Below the pieces are notes generated by a model, which was given only the letters and a program-made list of their open reading frames with translations, was not told where the DNA came from and searched no databases. Of a stretch of 64,000 nt of DNA, positions 10,386 to 19,304 are shown piece after piece. Origin of the DNA: an uncultured Syntrophobacterales bacterium (GTDB lineage Bacteria; Desulfobacterota; Syntrophia; Syntrophales; UBA5619); assembly GCA_903928915.1 (NCBI GenBank), contig CAIYSL010000138.1, positions 1-64,000 on the forward strand, given 5' to 3'. The position numbers and the translations under genes were made by a program. Every line of letters begins with the position of its first letter. The first letter of the stretch is position 1.

Positions 10386-11436
10386 GCAACGGATCGTCGA
10401 CTGGCTCCGCGAGGAGCGTGCGGAGAAACTTGCGCTCCTCTGGCGCGAGGCCGACGAAACGCGGCAGCGGCACGTGGGGGATGAGGTCCACCTCCGGGGG
10501 CTGATCGAGATCTCCAACCGCTGTTGCCGGGAGTGCCACTACTGCGGACTGCGGGCGGGCAACCGCGGCCTCCGGCGGTACCGGATGGCGGAGGCGGAGA
10601 TCATGGAGTGTGTGGCCCAGGCCACCGCCTACGGATACGGCACCGTAGTCATGCAGTCGGGCGAGGACGAGGGGATCACTGCCGAGTGGATGGCCGGGAT
10701 CATCCGGCGGATCCGGCGGGAGACGCCGCTGGCCGTAACGCTCAGCCTGGGGGAGCGGGCCGACGACGACCTCGCCGCCTGGCGTGAGGCGGGGGCGGAC
10801 CGGTACCTGCTCAGGTTCGAGACGTCGAACGAAGAGCTGTACGAGCGGATCCATCCCCGGCGCGGCGACGGCTGCTCCCGTATAGAAATTCTGCGTCGCC
10901 TCGCGGCGATGGGATACGAGATCGGCAGCGGCGTGATGGTCGGTATCCCCGGCCAGACCTACGAAGACCTGGCCCGGGACATCGAGCTGTTCCGCGCGCT
11001 GGATTTGGACATGATCGGCGTGGGTCCCTTCATCCCCCATCCGGGGACGCCGCTGGGGGGGGCGGTCGAGAGGTCCGTCGCACCGGCAGGACAGCAGGTC
11101 CCCGCCGACGAGCTGATGACCTACAAGACGATCGCCTTGGCGAGGCTCCTCTGCCCGGAGGCCAACATCCCCAGCACGACCGCCCTGGCGACGCTGAACC
11201 TGGCCGAGGGGCGGGAGCTGGGGCTTTCCCGCGGCGCCAACGTGGTCATGCCGAACCTGACGCCCGTGGCCTACCGGGCCGACTACGAGATCTACCCCGC
11301 CAAGGCCTGCATCCGCGAGACTGCCCAACAGTGCCAAAGTTGCCTCAGCCGCCGGATCGTCGCCCTCGGCCGGAAGGTCGGAACGGACAAGGGGGGCAGG
11401 CGGCGCGCGGTTTCGCCGGCAGCGCCGATTCTGTGA
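10378..11436 (+). CDS. hydE: [FeFe]-hydrogenase maturase-type radical SAM protein HydE
   Basis: This 352-residue radical SAM protein of the BioB/HydE/PylB group carries the C-x3-C-x2-C cluster motif CCRECHYCGLR at about 50-60. It also has LRRYRM, GTVVMQSGEDEGIT, TLSLGERADDDL, ADRYLLRFETSNEELY and IPHPGTPLGG, which fit HydE better than BioB or PylB. HydE helps build the H-cluster of [FeFe] hydrogenases, probably acting on a cysteine-derived iron complex. No hydF, hydG or hydrogenase gene is in the window. Its place between metW and a cysteine desulfurase, with an overlapping start, ties its expression to sulfur metabolism. A HydE paralogue with another job cannot be excluded. Confidence 0.82.
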   Translation: MDRQRIVDWLREERAEKLALLWREADETRQRHVGDEVHLRGLIEISNRCCRECHYCGLRAGNRGLRRYRMAEAEIMECVAQATAYGYGTVVMQSGEDEGITAEWMAGIIRRIRRETPLAVTLSLGERADDDLAAWREAGADRYLLRFETSNEELYERIHPRRGDGCSRIEILRRLAAMGYEIGSGVMVGIPGQTYEDLARDIELFRALDLDMIGVGPFIPHPGTPLGGAVERSVAPAGQQVPADELMTYKTIALARLLCPEANIPSTTALATLNLAEGRELGLSRGANVVMPNLTPVAYRADYEIYPAKACIRETAQQCQSCLSRRIVALGRKVGTDKGGRRRAVSPAAPIL

Positions 11437-11525
11437 TATACGGGCCGCTGGAGACCGGAGCGGCGCGGAGAAGACGGGGAGTGCGGCCGGTCCGGAAGGA
11501 GCCGCTGCGTCCCGCGGGAGTGCAC

Positions 11526-12698
11526 ATGGGTCAGATCTATCTGGATTACGCCTCCACGACACCCACGGACAGCCGGGTTGTCGAGGCGATGCTCCCCTAC
11601 TTCGGGGATATCTTCGGCAACCCCGCGAGCATCCACGCCTTCGGCCAGGAGGCGCTGGCAGCCGTGGAAGGGGCGCGGGCCGGGATCGCCTCCGTCCTCG
11701 GGGCCGACCCGGCGGAGATCGTCTTCACCAGCGGCGGCACGGAGAGCGACAATTTTGCACTCAAGGGGGTTGCCTACGCGAACCGGGCCCGGGGCAACCA
11801 CATCGTCACCACCGCGATCGAGCACCACGCCGTCCTGGAGACCTGCCGGGTCCTCGAGTGCGAGGGGTTCGCGGTCACCTACCTCCCCGTGGACCGGGAG
11901 GGGATGGTCGACCCGGCGGCAGTAGCCGCGGCGATCACCGACCGGACGGTCCTCGTCTCGGTGATGCACGCCAACAACGAGATCGGGACGATCCAACCCA
12001 TTGCCGAGATCGGGCGGATCGCCCGGCAGCGGGAGGTGCTGTTCCATACCGACGCGGTCCAGACCTTCGGCCACCTCCCCTTCACCGTCGGGGAACTCGG
12101 CTGCGACCTCTTGAGCGTGTCGGCCCACAAGCTGTACGGCCCCAAAGGGGTGGGGCTCCTGTACATCCGGAAGGGGACGCGGATCTGCCCGCAGATGAAC
12201 GGCGGCGAGCAGGAAAAGGGCAGACGCTCCTCCACCTTGAACGTGCCGGGGATCGTCGGTTTCGGGAAGGCGGCGGAGCTCGCCGCGGCAGAGCTCGGCG
12301 CGGAGGCGGCACGGCTGACCGCCCTCCGGGACCGTCTGATCGGCGGCCTTTTCGCCCGGCTCGCCGGGGTCCGCCTGAACGGCCACCCGACGCGGCGGCT
12401 GCCGAACAACGTCAACCTCTCCGTGGAGGGGGTGGACGGCGAGGGAATGGTCCTGAGCCTGGACATGCTCGGGATCGCCGCCGCGACCGGATCGGCCTGC
12501 TCCTCCTCCAGCGTAGAGCCGTCGCACGTCCTGGCGGCGATCGGGCTGGGGCAGGACCCGCCGCAGGGATCGCTCCGCCTGAGCCTGGGGCGGCAGACGA
12601 CCGAGGCGGATATCGATGCCGTCCTGGAGACGCTGCCCGAGGTGGTCGGGCGGCTGCGAGCCCTTGCGCCGCGGTACGGGGGAGAAGAAGCGTGCTGA
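11526..12698 (+). CDS. Cysteine desulfurase (NifS/IscS family)
   Basis: This 390-residue PLP enzyme takes sulfur from cysteine as a persulfide. It begins IYLDYASTTPTDSRVV. TSGGTESDN binds PLP, EHHAVLETC holds the stacking His, the PLP lysine is in SVSAHKLYGPKGVG, and the mobile catalytic Cys is in ATGSACSSSS near residue 320. The length and the short loop around the catalytic Cys fit group I (NifS/IscS). The ATG at 11526 gives the standard N-terminus. The gene overlaps mnmA by seven bases, so its persulfide probably feeds tRNA thiolation by MnmA and perhaps iron-sulfur assembly. Confidence 0.93.
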   Translation: MGQIYLDYASTTPTDSRVVEAMLPYFGDIFGNPASIHAFGQEALAAVEGARAGIASVLGADPAEIVFTSGGTESDNFALKGVAYANRARGNHIVTTAIEHHAVLETCRVLECEGFAVTYLPVDREGMVDPAAVAAAITDRTVLVSVMHANNEIGTIQPIAEIGRIARQREVLFHTDAVQTFGHLPFTVGELGCDLLSVSAHKLYGPKGVGLLYIRKGTRICPQMNGGEQEKGRRSSTLNVPGIVGFGKAAELAAAELGAEAARLTALRDRLIGGLFARLAGVRLNGHPTRRLPNNVNLSVEGVDGEGMVLSLDMLGIAAATGSACSSSSVEPSHVLAAIGLGQDPPQGSLRLSLGRQTTEADIDAVLETLPEVVGRLRALAPRYGGEEAC

Positions 12699-13759
12699 AG
12701 AAGGTGGCCGTCGCCCTGAGCGGCGGCGTCGATTCCGCGGTTGCCGCCCTATTGCTCAAGGCCAGCGGGTACGACGTGGCCGGCGTGACCATGTGTCTGG
12801 GGGTCGCCCCTGCCGCGGGCAAAGGGGTGAAGTGCTGCGGCCCCCGGGAGGTTGAAGACGCCCGGCGCGTCTGCCTGGCCCTCGGGATCCGCCATTATGT
12901 GGTTGACTTTGCCGACGATTTGGAGGAGAAGGTGGTCCGCCCCTTCGTCCGGGAGTACGCCCGGGGGAGGACCCCCAACCCCTGCGTGGTCTGCAACCGG
13001 TGCATCAAGTTCGGCTCGCTCCTGGCCAGGGCGCGCGCCTGGGGATTCGACGGGATCGCCACCGGCCACTACGCCGGCGTCGAGGAGACGGGCGGGGGGT
13101 ACCGGCTGAAGCGGCCGAAGGACCTCCGGAAGGACCAGACCTACTTCCTCCATGGGATTCCGCGGGAGGCGCTCAGCCGGGTCCTCTTTCCCCTGGCCGG
13201 ATATACGAAAGACGAGGTGCGGGGGATCGCGGCGCGGGCGAAGCTTCCCGTCCACGACAAGCCGGAAAGTCAGGACATCTGCTTCATCCCGGCGGAGGGG
13301 CACGAGGCCTTCCTCCGCCGCCGCGCCGTTTCCGTCGAACCCGGCGAGATCGTGGACAGGGCCGGTAGGAGCATCGGCCGCCACCGGGGGATCGCCTGTT
13401 ACACGATCGGCCAGCGGGGGGGGCTGGGGATCAGTTCCCCGGTGCCGCTGTACGTGCTGGCGATCGACGGGCCGCGAAACCGCCTTGTGGTCGGACCGAA
13501 AGGGGAGCTCGGGGCAGCGGGGCTGGAGGCGGATCAGGTAAACCGGCTGGTCGATTCGTTCCCCCCAGAGGCCTGGGCGAAGATCCGCTACGGCCACCGG
13601 GGGGCAGCCTGCCGGGTTTCCTGCGAGGGCGACCGGCTCTTCGTCCGGTTTGCCGAGCCGCAGGAGGCCGTGGCCCCGGGGCAGTCCGTCGTCCTGTACG
13701 ACGGCCCGACCTGCCTGGGCGGAGGAATCATCAAGGAGACAGAACGTGGAGATTGCTGA
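12692..13759 (+). CDS. mnmA: tRNA-specific 2-thiouridylase MnmA
   Basis: This 355-residue PP-loop ATPase adds sulfur at position 2 of the wobble uridine in tRNA-Lys, tRNA-Glu and tRNA-Gln. The PP-loop is LSGGVDSAVAALLL near the N-terminus. TPNPCVVCNRCIKFG carries the first catalytic Cys and SQDICFIP the second. ATGHYAG, KDQTYFL and YTIGQRGGLGI are also diagnostic. It starts with GTG at 12692 behind GGGGGAG; the next in-frame codons VLKKVAVALSGG fit the family N-terminus. The start overlaps the desulfurase stop, and the end overlaps nadA by 14 bases. Confidence 0.94.
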   Translation: MLKKVAVALSGGVDSAVAALLLKASGYDVAGVTMCLGVAPAAGKGVKCCGPREVEDARRVCLALGIRHYVVDFADDLEEKVVRPFVREYARGRTPNPCVVCNRCIKFGSLLARARAWGFDGIATGHYAGVEETGGGYRLKRPKDLRKDQTYFLHGIPREALSRVLFPLAGYTKDEVRGIAARAKLPVHDKPESQDICFIPAEGHEAFLRRRAVSVEPGEIVDRAGRSIGRHRGIACYTIGQRGGLGISSPVPLYVLAIDGPRNRLVVGPKGELGAAGLEADQVNRLVDSFPPEAWAKIRYGHRGAACRVSCEGDRLFVRFAEPQEAVAPGQSVVLYDGPTCLGGGIIKETERGDC

Positions 13760-14654
13760 AAAGATAGCCAAACTGAAGCGGGAGCGCCGGGCGGTAATCC
13801 TCGCCCACAACTACCAGATCGCCGAGGTCCAGGACGCAGCCGATTTCGTCGGTGACTCGCTGGAGCTGAGCATCAAGGCCTCGCAGACCGATGCGGAGGT
13901 GATCGTGTTCTGCGGGGTGCACTTCATGGCGGAGACGGCGAAGATCCTCTCGCCGGCCAAGACCGTGCTGCTGCCCGATCAGAACGCCGGCTGCCCGATG
14001 GCGGACATGATCACCGCCGAGCAGCTCCGCGGCCTGAAGGCGGAGCACCCCGGGGCAAAGGTCCTCTGCTACGTGAACACCTCGGCCGGGGTGAAGGCCG
14101 AGTGCGACCTCTGCTGCACCTCCGCCAACGCCGTGCGGATGGTGGAGGAGGTCCTGAAGGACGCCCCCGAGATCATCTTCATCCCCGACAAGTACCTCGC
14201 CGCGTTCGTGACCGGGAAGACGGGCCGGGAGTTCATCACCTGGCAGGGGTTCTGCCCGACCCACGCCCGGATCCTGCCGGAGCACATCGAGGCGGCGCGC
14301 GCCCGCCACCCCGGGGCCGCGGTGATGGTCCACCCGGAGTGCCGGCCCGAGGTGGCGGCGCTGGCGGACATCGTGATCTCCACCGGCGGGATGAGCCGGT
14401 TCGCGAAGGAGACGCCGGCCCGGGAGATCATCGTCGGCACGGAGCCGGGGATCATCCACCGCCTGGAGAAGGAGATCCCGGACAAGATCTTCCATCCTGT
14501 TTCGGAGTTCGTCTCCTGTCCGAACATGAAGAAGACCACGCTGGAAAAGGTCCTCTGGTCGCTCGAGGACATGACGCACCGCATCGAGGTGGCCGAGGAC
14601 ATCGCCGCACGGGCCCGGCGGTCGATCGAGGCGATGCTCAACGTGGGCCGCTGA
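13746..14654 (+). CDS. nadA: Quinolinate synthase NadA
   Basis: This 302-residue enzyme condenses iminoaspartate with dihydroxyacetone phosphate to quinolinate in NAD synthesis, using a [4Fe-4S] cluster. The three expected cluster cysteines are visible in VFCGVHFMAETAK, VHPECRPEV and FVSCPNMKKT. AVILAHNYQ, DFVGDSLELS and NTSAGVKAECDLCCTSAN are family marks. The start is GTG at 13746 with AAGGAG eight bases upstream, inside the last codons of mnmA. No nadB or nadC is present here. The cluster requirement may explain its coupling to the cysteine desulfurase. Confidence 0.94.
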   Translation: MEIAEKIAKLKRERRAVILAHNYQIAEVQDAADFVGDSLELSIKASQTDAEVIVFCGVHFMAETAKILSPAKTVLLPDQNAGCPMADMITAEQLRGLKAEHPGAKVLCYVNTSAGVKAECDLCCTSANAVRMVEEVLKDAPEIIFIPDKYLAAFVTGKTGREFITWQGFCPTHARILPEHIEAARARHPGAAVMVHPECRPEVAALADIVISTGGMSRFAKETPAREIIVGTEPGIIHRLEKEIPDKIFHPVSEFVSCPNMKKTTLEKVLWSLEDMTHRIEVAEDIAARARRSIEAMLNVGR

Positions 14655-14669
14655 CAGGGAGGGTCGGTC

Positions 14670-15536
14670 ATGGAAAACCGCATCGGCGTCGAGGCGCTGC
14701 ACATCGACCGCGAGGGGTGTGCACCCAGGACCGAGTGGGTCGCCCGCGAGTTTCCGTTGACGATCTTCCTGAACGGCGAACAGCTCGTCACGGTCCTCTG
14801 CTCCCCCGGCGAGCTGGAGGCGCTGGCCGTGGGATTCCTGTACAGCGAGGGGATGATCCGGACGAAGCAGGAGATCACGGCAATCACGCTCGACGCCGAG
14901 CGGGGGATCGTCCGGATCCGCACCGCCGGCGACAAGAAGGCTGACGGGAAGCTCTTCATGAAGCGGGTCCTCACCACCGGCTGCGGCCGGGGCATGGCCT
15001 TCTACAGCTACGCCGACCTGGACCGCAAGAAGAAGGTCCTGTCCGACCTGAAGGTGACGCCGGAGGAGGTGCTCAGCCTCAGCCGGCGCTTCCAGGGCGC
15101 CTCCGAGCTGTACAAGAGCACCCACGGGGTGCACAGCGCAGCCCTCTGCGACCGGCAGGAGGTCCTGGTGTTCGCCGAGGACATCGGCAGGCACAACGCC
15201 GTGGACAAGGTGCTCGGCCGCTGCCTGCTGGAGGGGATCCCCGTCAGCGACCGGATACTCGTCTCCAGCGGTCGGACCTCTTCAGAGATTCTGTTCAAGG
15301 CCTCCGGAAGCGGCATCCCCGTCCTGATCTCCAAATCGGCGCCCACCGACATGGGGGTGGAACTCGCCCGGGAGCTGGGGATCACCCTGGTCGGGTTCGT
15401 CCGCGGGGGCGGGATGAACGTCTATGCCGGGCAGGAGCGGATCGATATGCCGGGGCGGGAAACAGGCTCCGCGCCCGCCGGCAACGCGGTGTCCTCGGGA
15501 GATGCGGGTCCTGCGGCGCCACGGGATGTCCCCTGA
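14670..15536 (+). CDS. fdhD: Formate dehydrogenase accessory sulfurtransferase FdhD
   Basis: This 288-residue protein passes sulfur from a cysteine desulfurase to the molybdenum/tungsten bis-MGD cofactor of formate dehydrogenases. It shows EFPLTIFLNGEQLVTVLCSP, GFLYSEGMI, TTGCGRGM (the loop where most FdhDs have one or two cysteines), FAEDIGRHNAVDKVLG and SSGRTSSEI, all typical. The last 30 residues are a Gly/Ala-rich tail that looks unstructured. It follows nadA after 15 bases, in the same run as a cysteine desulfurase, its likely sulfur donor. No formate dehydrogenase is in the window. Confidence 0.93.
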   Translation: MENRIGVEALHIDREGCAPRTEWVAREFPLTIFLNGEQLVTVLCSPGELEALAVGFLYSEGMIRTKQEITAITLDAERGIVRIRTAGDKKADGKLFMKRVLTTGCGRGMAFYSYADLDRKKKVLSDLKVTPEEVLSLSRRFQGASELYKSTHGVHSAALCDRQEVLVFAEDIGRHNAVDKVLGRCLLEGIPVSDRILVSSGRTSSEILFKASGSGIPVLISKSAPTDMGVELARELGITLVGFVRGGGMNVYAGQERIDMPGRETGSAPAGNAVSSGDAGPAAPRDVP

Positions 15537-15542
15537 TTTCTT

Positions 15543-15597
15543 CCCCCCTCGACGGAGGCAAGGTGTTTCCTGTTACCCCTCCCCCTCGACGGGGAGG
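15543..15597. repeat. Two copies of a CCCCCTCGACGG palindromic unit
   Basis: The unit CCCCCTCGACGGRGG occurs at about 15544 and again at 15582. The second copy forms a 7-bp hairpin CCTCCCC/GGGGAGG (15578-15597) with loop CTCGAC. It lies between fdhD and cysE and has no T-tract, so it looks like a small REP-type element rather than a terminator. Confidence 0.5.
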
Positions 15598-15658
15598 AAG
15601 GGTGGGGGTGAACATGCGGACGAGAAGAAAGATGTTTCAGGAAAATGAAGGGCAGCTC

Positions 15659-16615
15659 ATGGCAACCAGCGATAAAAAAGAGGCCGCGCCGCCGCGGATA
15701 CAGACGGACAACGATTTCTCGGGGCTCGTGGAAGCGCTCTCCAGCCTGAAGAACGGCTCTACCGCGGGGCTGAAGAAGCGGTGGCAGGAGCAGGCGCTGC
15801 CGTCGCGGCAGGTGATCGGCGAGCTGATCGAATCCCTCCGCTCCGTCCTGTTCCCGGGCTACTTCGGGTTTCCCGAGCTCAAGGCGGAGAGCATCCGGTT
15901 TCACGTGGGGTCGACGCTGGACCACATCCGGCGCGGCCTGCAGGAACAGATTAAGCGGGGGCTGTGCTTTTCCTGCGAAGAGGGACCGGACTGCCTGCCC
16001 GCCTGCGACGCACGGGCGCGGGAGCTGACCGGAGAATTTCTTCGGCAGCTGCCGAAGGTGCAGCGGCTTTTGGCCCTGGACGTGTGCGCCGCCTATGGAG
16101 GCGACCCGGCGGCGGCAAACCAGGACGAGGTGATCTTCTGCTATCCCGGGCTCACGGCGATCACCAACTATCGTCTCGCCCATGAGCTCCACCTCCTGGG
16201 CGTGCCGATCATCCCCCGGATGATCACCGAGCTGGCCCACAGCGCCACGGGGATCGACATCCACCCCGGCGCGCGGATCGGAGAGCGGTTCTTCATCGAC
16301 CACGGGACCGGCGTGGTCATCGGCGAGACCTGCGTCATCGGAAGCCGCGTCTGCCTCTACCAGGGGGTCACCCTCGGGGCGAAGAGCTTCCAGGTGGACG
16401 GGGAGGGGAAGCCGGTCCGCGGGGTCGCCCGGCATCCGGTCGTCGAGGACGACGTGACGATCTACTCCGGCGCGACGATCCTCGGCCGCGTGACGATCGG
16501 CCGCGGGTCGGTGATCGGCGGGAATGTCTGGCTCGTTCACGGCGTGCCGCCGGGGAGCCGGATCACCCAGGCCCAGAGCCGCGAGGACGCCTTCGAGCGG
16601 GGCGCGGGGATCTGA
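15659..16615 (+). CDS. cysE: Serine O-acetyltransferase
   Basis: This 318-residue enzyme makes O-acetylserine for CysK. An N-terminal helical domain of about 150 residues with a small cysteine patch (CFSCEEGPDCLPAC) precedes the left-handed beta-helix hexapeptide repeats. The active-site segments are THAT-like AHELHLLGVPIIPRM, GIDIHPGARIG and FIDHGTGVVIGET, with the catalytic His residues. The protein ends in Ile (GAGI), as in CysE proteins whose C-terminal Ile docks into the CysK active site. The start at 15659 has GAAGGG eight bases upstream. Earlier in-frame ATGs at 15563, 15614 and 15632 are possible but run through the repeat. Confidence 0.9.
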   Translation: MATSDKKEAAPPRIQTDNDFSGLVEALSSLKNGSTAGLKKRWQEQALPSRQVIGELIESLRSVLFPGYFGFPELKAESIRFHVGSTLDHIRRGLQEQIKRGLCFSCEEGPDCLPACDARARELTGEFLRQLPKVQRLLALDVCAAYGGDPAAANQDEVIFCYPGLTAITNYRLAHELHLLGVPIIPRMITELAHSATGIDIHPGARIGERFFIDHGTGVVIGETCVIGSRVCLYQGVTLGAKSFQVDGEGKPVRGVARHPVVEDDVTIYSGATILGRVTIGRGSVIGGNVWLVHGVPPGSRITQAQSREDAFERGAGI

Positions 16616-16699
16616 TCCCCGCCGGCGCCCGTCGGAACTTCCGGGAAACCGTCCTGATCCATCAGACAGGAATCGCACCCCTGACCGGCACGGCCGGCG

Positions 16700-17461
16700 T
16701 CATGCGTCGATCACCTCCACGGCGGACGTATGCCGCAGACGGCCGAGGACGACCCGGCCGATTCGCTGCGGGAAGAGAGAGAGTATCCGGCGAGCCAGTT
16801 CTTCAGCCTTTTCGCGGCCCCCGGGGAGATCCACTTTGTTGATCAAGGGGATGACGCGGCTACCGGCGGGGCTTCCTTTGATCAATTCGCCCAGGAGGCG
16901 GGCGATTGCTTCTGCAGTCATCGTGCTTCCGATCGGCAGATTGAGCAGTCGGGAGGCGATGGCCGACCGAAAGACCGTTTCCTCGGCAAGGGGGCGGCCC
17001 ATTCCCTCGATCCCTATCACGGCTACCAGCAGGGTCGTATTGGCGGGTATCACCGGCTCGCCTTTGCGCGGGGCCTTGAGCGGCCGGCCGGCAGCGCCGT
17101 CGGCTTCGGTGACGATGGCCGAAACGCCATCCATACGGAACAGCTCGTCCACCCATTCGGAAGGGACGCCCGCGAGTTTAGCGTCGGGGAGCCGTTCCCT
17201 GGCCAGGAGAAGACAGCGATAACGGCTCAGCTGTTCCGCCGTCCATTTTTTCAACGCGCTCAATTCCGGTGAGAGGTGCTGAAGGAATAACCGGGAGGGC
17301 TCCGGCTCAAGAATCTTCGTCGTGGTGGTCAGGATGACTCCCGGGCGAAGCGACGCCGAGAGCTCCCTTGCCAGGGCATACAGGAGGGTGGTCTTCCCGC
17401 CCGCCCCCACGAGGCTTACCACTTCTCGCGCGCCGATGGAAAAGGCCTCTGCCAGGGTCAT
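16700..17461 (-). CDS. yqeC: Selenium-dependent hydroxylase accessory protein YqeC
   Basis: This 253-residue P-loop protein has SLVGAGGKTTLLYAL (Walker A, about 15-29), TTTTKIL, VTEADGAAGRPLKAP with an acidic Walker B, and PLINKVDLPG with a G4-like NKVD. This is the YqeC family, found with yqeB and mocA in gene sets for selenium-dependent molybdenum hydroxylases. Its chemistry is not established; it is thought to act in maturation of the labile Se-Mo site. Its ATG overlaps the mocA stop by four bases. It is the last gene of the minus-strand maturation operon. Confidence 0.85.
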   Translation of the reverse strand: MTLAEAFSIGAREVVSLVGAGGKTTLLYALARELSASLRPGVILTTTTKILEPEPSRLFLQHLSPELSALKKWTAEQLSRYRCLLLARERLPDAKLAGVPSEWVDELFRMDGVSAIVTEADGAAGRPLKAPRKGEPVIPANTTLLVAVIGIEGMGRPLAEETVFRSAIASRLLNLPIGSTMTAEAIARLLGELIKGSPAGSRVIPLINKVDLPGGREKAEELARRILSLFPQRIGRVVLGRLRHTSAVEVIDA

Positions 17462-18063
17462 GATTCACCCGGCCTCGCTCGCTTCGTATAGTTCCGATAC
17501 TCTTCGGGCGTGTCGACGTCCTGCAGGACGGCAGCGTCCTCCACGTTGATTTCCAATACATCCGCGGGGTGATTCGCCACTATCCGGCGCGCCCCCACAT
17601 CGCCCCGCAGGTGCAGGGCTTCCTGCAGGTACTGTGCGCCGAAGAGGACCGGATGTCCCGGCCGGCCTCGATAAACGGGCCTGACGATTCCCCGTTTGGG
17701 GTCGGCCTGGCGGAATGCGCGGATGACGGTGTTGATGATCTCCGGGGCGATTCCGGGCTGGTCCGCCAGGAGGACCAGAAAGGCCTCGCTTCCCGGATCC
17801 ATTGAAAGCAAACCCCGCCTGAGCGATGAAGCCATCCCCTGCCGATAGTCGGGGTTGATCACGATCGTAAGGGGAAGCGGAGGCAGGCGCGCTCCGATTC
17901 GGTCGGCTTCATGTCCCAGGACCAGGATGGTCTCATCCACAGCGGAGCGCATGATGGATTCGAGACAATGCTGCAGGAGCGTGTTTTCCTGCCATTCCAG
18001 AAGCTGCTTGGGCCGGCCCATGCGCTTGGATTCCCCTGCGGCAAGGAGGATCGCTGAGATCAT
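17458..18063 (-). CDS. mocA: Molybdenum cofactor cytidylyltransferase-like (MocA)
   Basis: This 201-residue nucleotidyltransferase begins MISAILLAAGESKRMGRPKQLL, the GT-A signature for NTP binding, and has VLLADQPGI and GRPGHPVLFG, as in MocA. It transfers CMP to molybdopterin to form MCD, the cofactor form used by xanthine-dehydrogenase-family enzymes, which fits the hydroxylase subunits encoded divergently. A start five codons upstream (18078) is possible. It lies 36 bases behind yqeB and overlaps yqeC. Confidence 0.88.
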   Translation of the reverse strand: MISAILLAAGESKRMGRPKQLLEWQENTLLQHCLESIMRSAVDETILVLGHEADRIGARLPPLPLTIVINPDYRQGMASSLRRGLLSMDPGSEAFLVLLADQPGIAPEIINTVIRAFRQADPKRGIVRPVYRGRPGHPVLFGAQYLQEALHLRGDVGARRIVANHPADVLEINVEDAAVLQDVDTPEEYRNYTKRARPGES

Positions 18064-18099
18064 GGCCGGAAAACCCACGGGAGCCTCACTGTCGGCGGT

Positions 18100-18909
18100 T
18101 CATCGGTTGTACTTCCCCATCACGGCCTCCAGGACGGCGCCGCCGATGGCGCGGGCCTTCTCGGAGACGGTGAAGCAGTGCTCCCGCGAGGCACTGGGGT
18201 CCACATCCCCCACCTTCATGTCCGGCTCCGCCATAAGGCCGTCGTGCAGGATCCCCCGCACTACTCCGGAGATGGCGGCCGCCACGGGAACGCGGCCCAC
18301 CTCCGCCACGACCTCGCCCTTCTCGACCCGGTCTCCGATCCGCTTCCCTGCCCGGAAAACCCCAGAGGCGGGGGCCCGCAGGACCCGTTCCCGGGTGTAC
18401 CCGCCGATACTGCCGGGGTTCCCCGTGTCGGGTTCGGCCTCCCCCGCTTCGATCACCCTGCCCAGGTGATGACCGCGGTTGGTCTCGATGACGACGTGCA
18501 CATCCTTTCCTGCGCGAAACCCGGGGCCGAGGCCGATGACCAGCGGGGCATCGCTCAGGGCCGTGCCGGAATTCCTCTTGGCGACGATCGCGTCCACCAG
18601 GACATCGGGCGCCAGGATCTCGCGGATGGCGCACGCGGGGTCGATGACGACCGGCACCTCCCCCTTCTCCCAGCATCGCCGGATCGCTTCCTCCCCGGAA
18701 ACCCGCCTGGCGATCATTCCTTCGACCTCGGTTTTGCCGGTGAAGACGGCTTCGCAGAAGGCGACTCGCCGGCGCACGGCGATCGGTTCGGGCAGCTCCG
18801 TAATGCAGACCCGCAATCCCGAGCGCACCAGCCGCTGAACAACGCCCGAGGCCATCTCGCCCCCGCCTTTCACCAGGATGATGAGGTCTTGCAAATGCTT
18901 TTCGGTCAC
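18100..18909 (-). CDS. yqeB: Selenium-dependent molybdenum hydroxylase system protein YqeB (EF2563 family)
   Basis: This 269-residue protein begins with a Rossmann-like segment LIILVKGGGEMASGVVQRL and later has DVLVDAIVAKRNSGT, PLVIGLGPGFRAGKDVHVVIETNRGHHLG and GNPGSIGGYTRERVLRAP, diagnostic of the EF2563 family. The family is a genomic marker of selenium-dependent molybdenum hydroxylases; the exact reaction is unknown. It starts with GTG at 18909. That GTG overlaps the stop of a truncated tctC by four bases (GTGA), so translation is probably coupled to the remnant. Confidence 0.87.
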   Translation of the reverse strand: MTEKHLQDLIILVKGGGEMASGVVQRLVRSGLRVCITELPEPIAVRRRVAFCEAVFTGKTEVEGMIARRVSGEEAIRRCWEKGEVPVVIDPACAIREILAPDVLVDAIVAKRNSGTALSDAPLVIGLGPGFRAGKDVHVVIETNRGHHLGRVIEAGEAEPDTGNPGSIGGYTRERVLRAPASGVFRAGKRIGDRVEKGEVVAEVGRVPVAAAISGVVRGILHDGLMAEPDMKVGDVDPSASREHCFTVSEKARAIGGAVLEAVMGKYNR

Positions 18910-19220
18910 TGAGCAGCTGCCTTTCCCGAACGGGGCGTGTTCCCGGTCAGGCAGATCGAGTAGCCGCCTTTCTTGGCCTTCGCCACCAGGTCGGTGCCGA
19001 TCGTCAACCCTCCGCCTGGTTTGTTCTGGACCACGACCGGAACCTTCAACAGCTTTGACATCTCCTCTGCCATGGTACGTCCTGCCACATCGTCCGCGTT
19101 CCCCGGCGCGAGAGGGAGCACCAGGTTGATGGGCTGGACGGGATAGATCTGCGCAGAGAGCTGAGGCGCAATCGAAAGCAGCGATGCCAGGACAAACAGG
19201 ATCGACAAACGTTTCATCAT
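18906..19220 (-). pseudogene. Truncated TctC (Bug-family) binding protein gene
   Basis: Only 104 codons remain. The N-terminus is intact: a signal peptide with AQ cleavage (LSIAPQLSAQ), then YPVQPINLVLPLAPGNADDVAGR, the VVVQNKPGGG motif and a degenerate GYSICLTGN in place of the usual DGYTL. The frame then ends after a few unrelated residues. Full TctC proteins are about 320 residues, so about two thirds are missing. It keeps a strong promoter (19305-19333) and a start, and leads directly into yqeB by a GTGA overlap. It now probably serves as a translated leader for the maturation operon. Confidence 0.8.
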
Positions 19221-19304
19221 GACCGTCTTCCTTCCGACTGGCTGTAGGTTTGGTTGGCTGCCCAGGACTTCTTGTTCCCTAAGACGCTGCTTTTAGGCTG
19301 TTTC

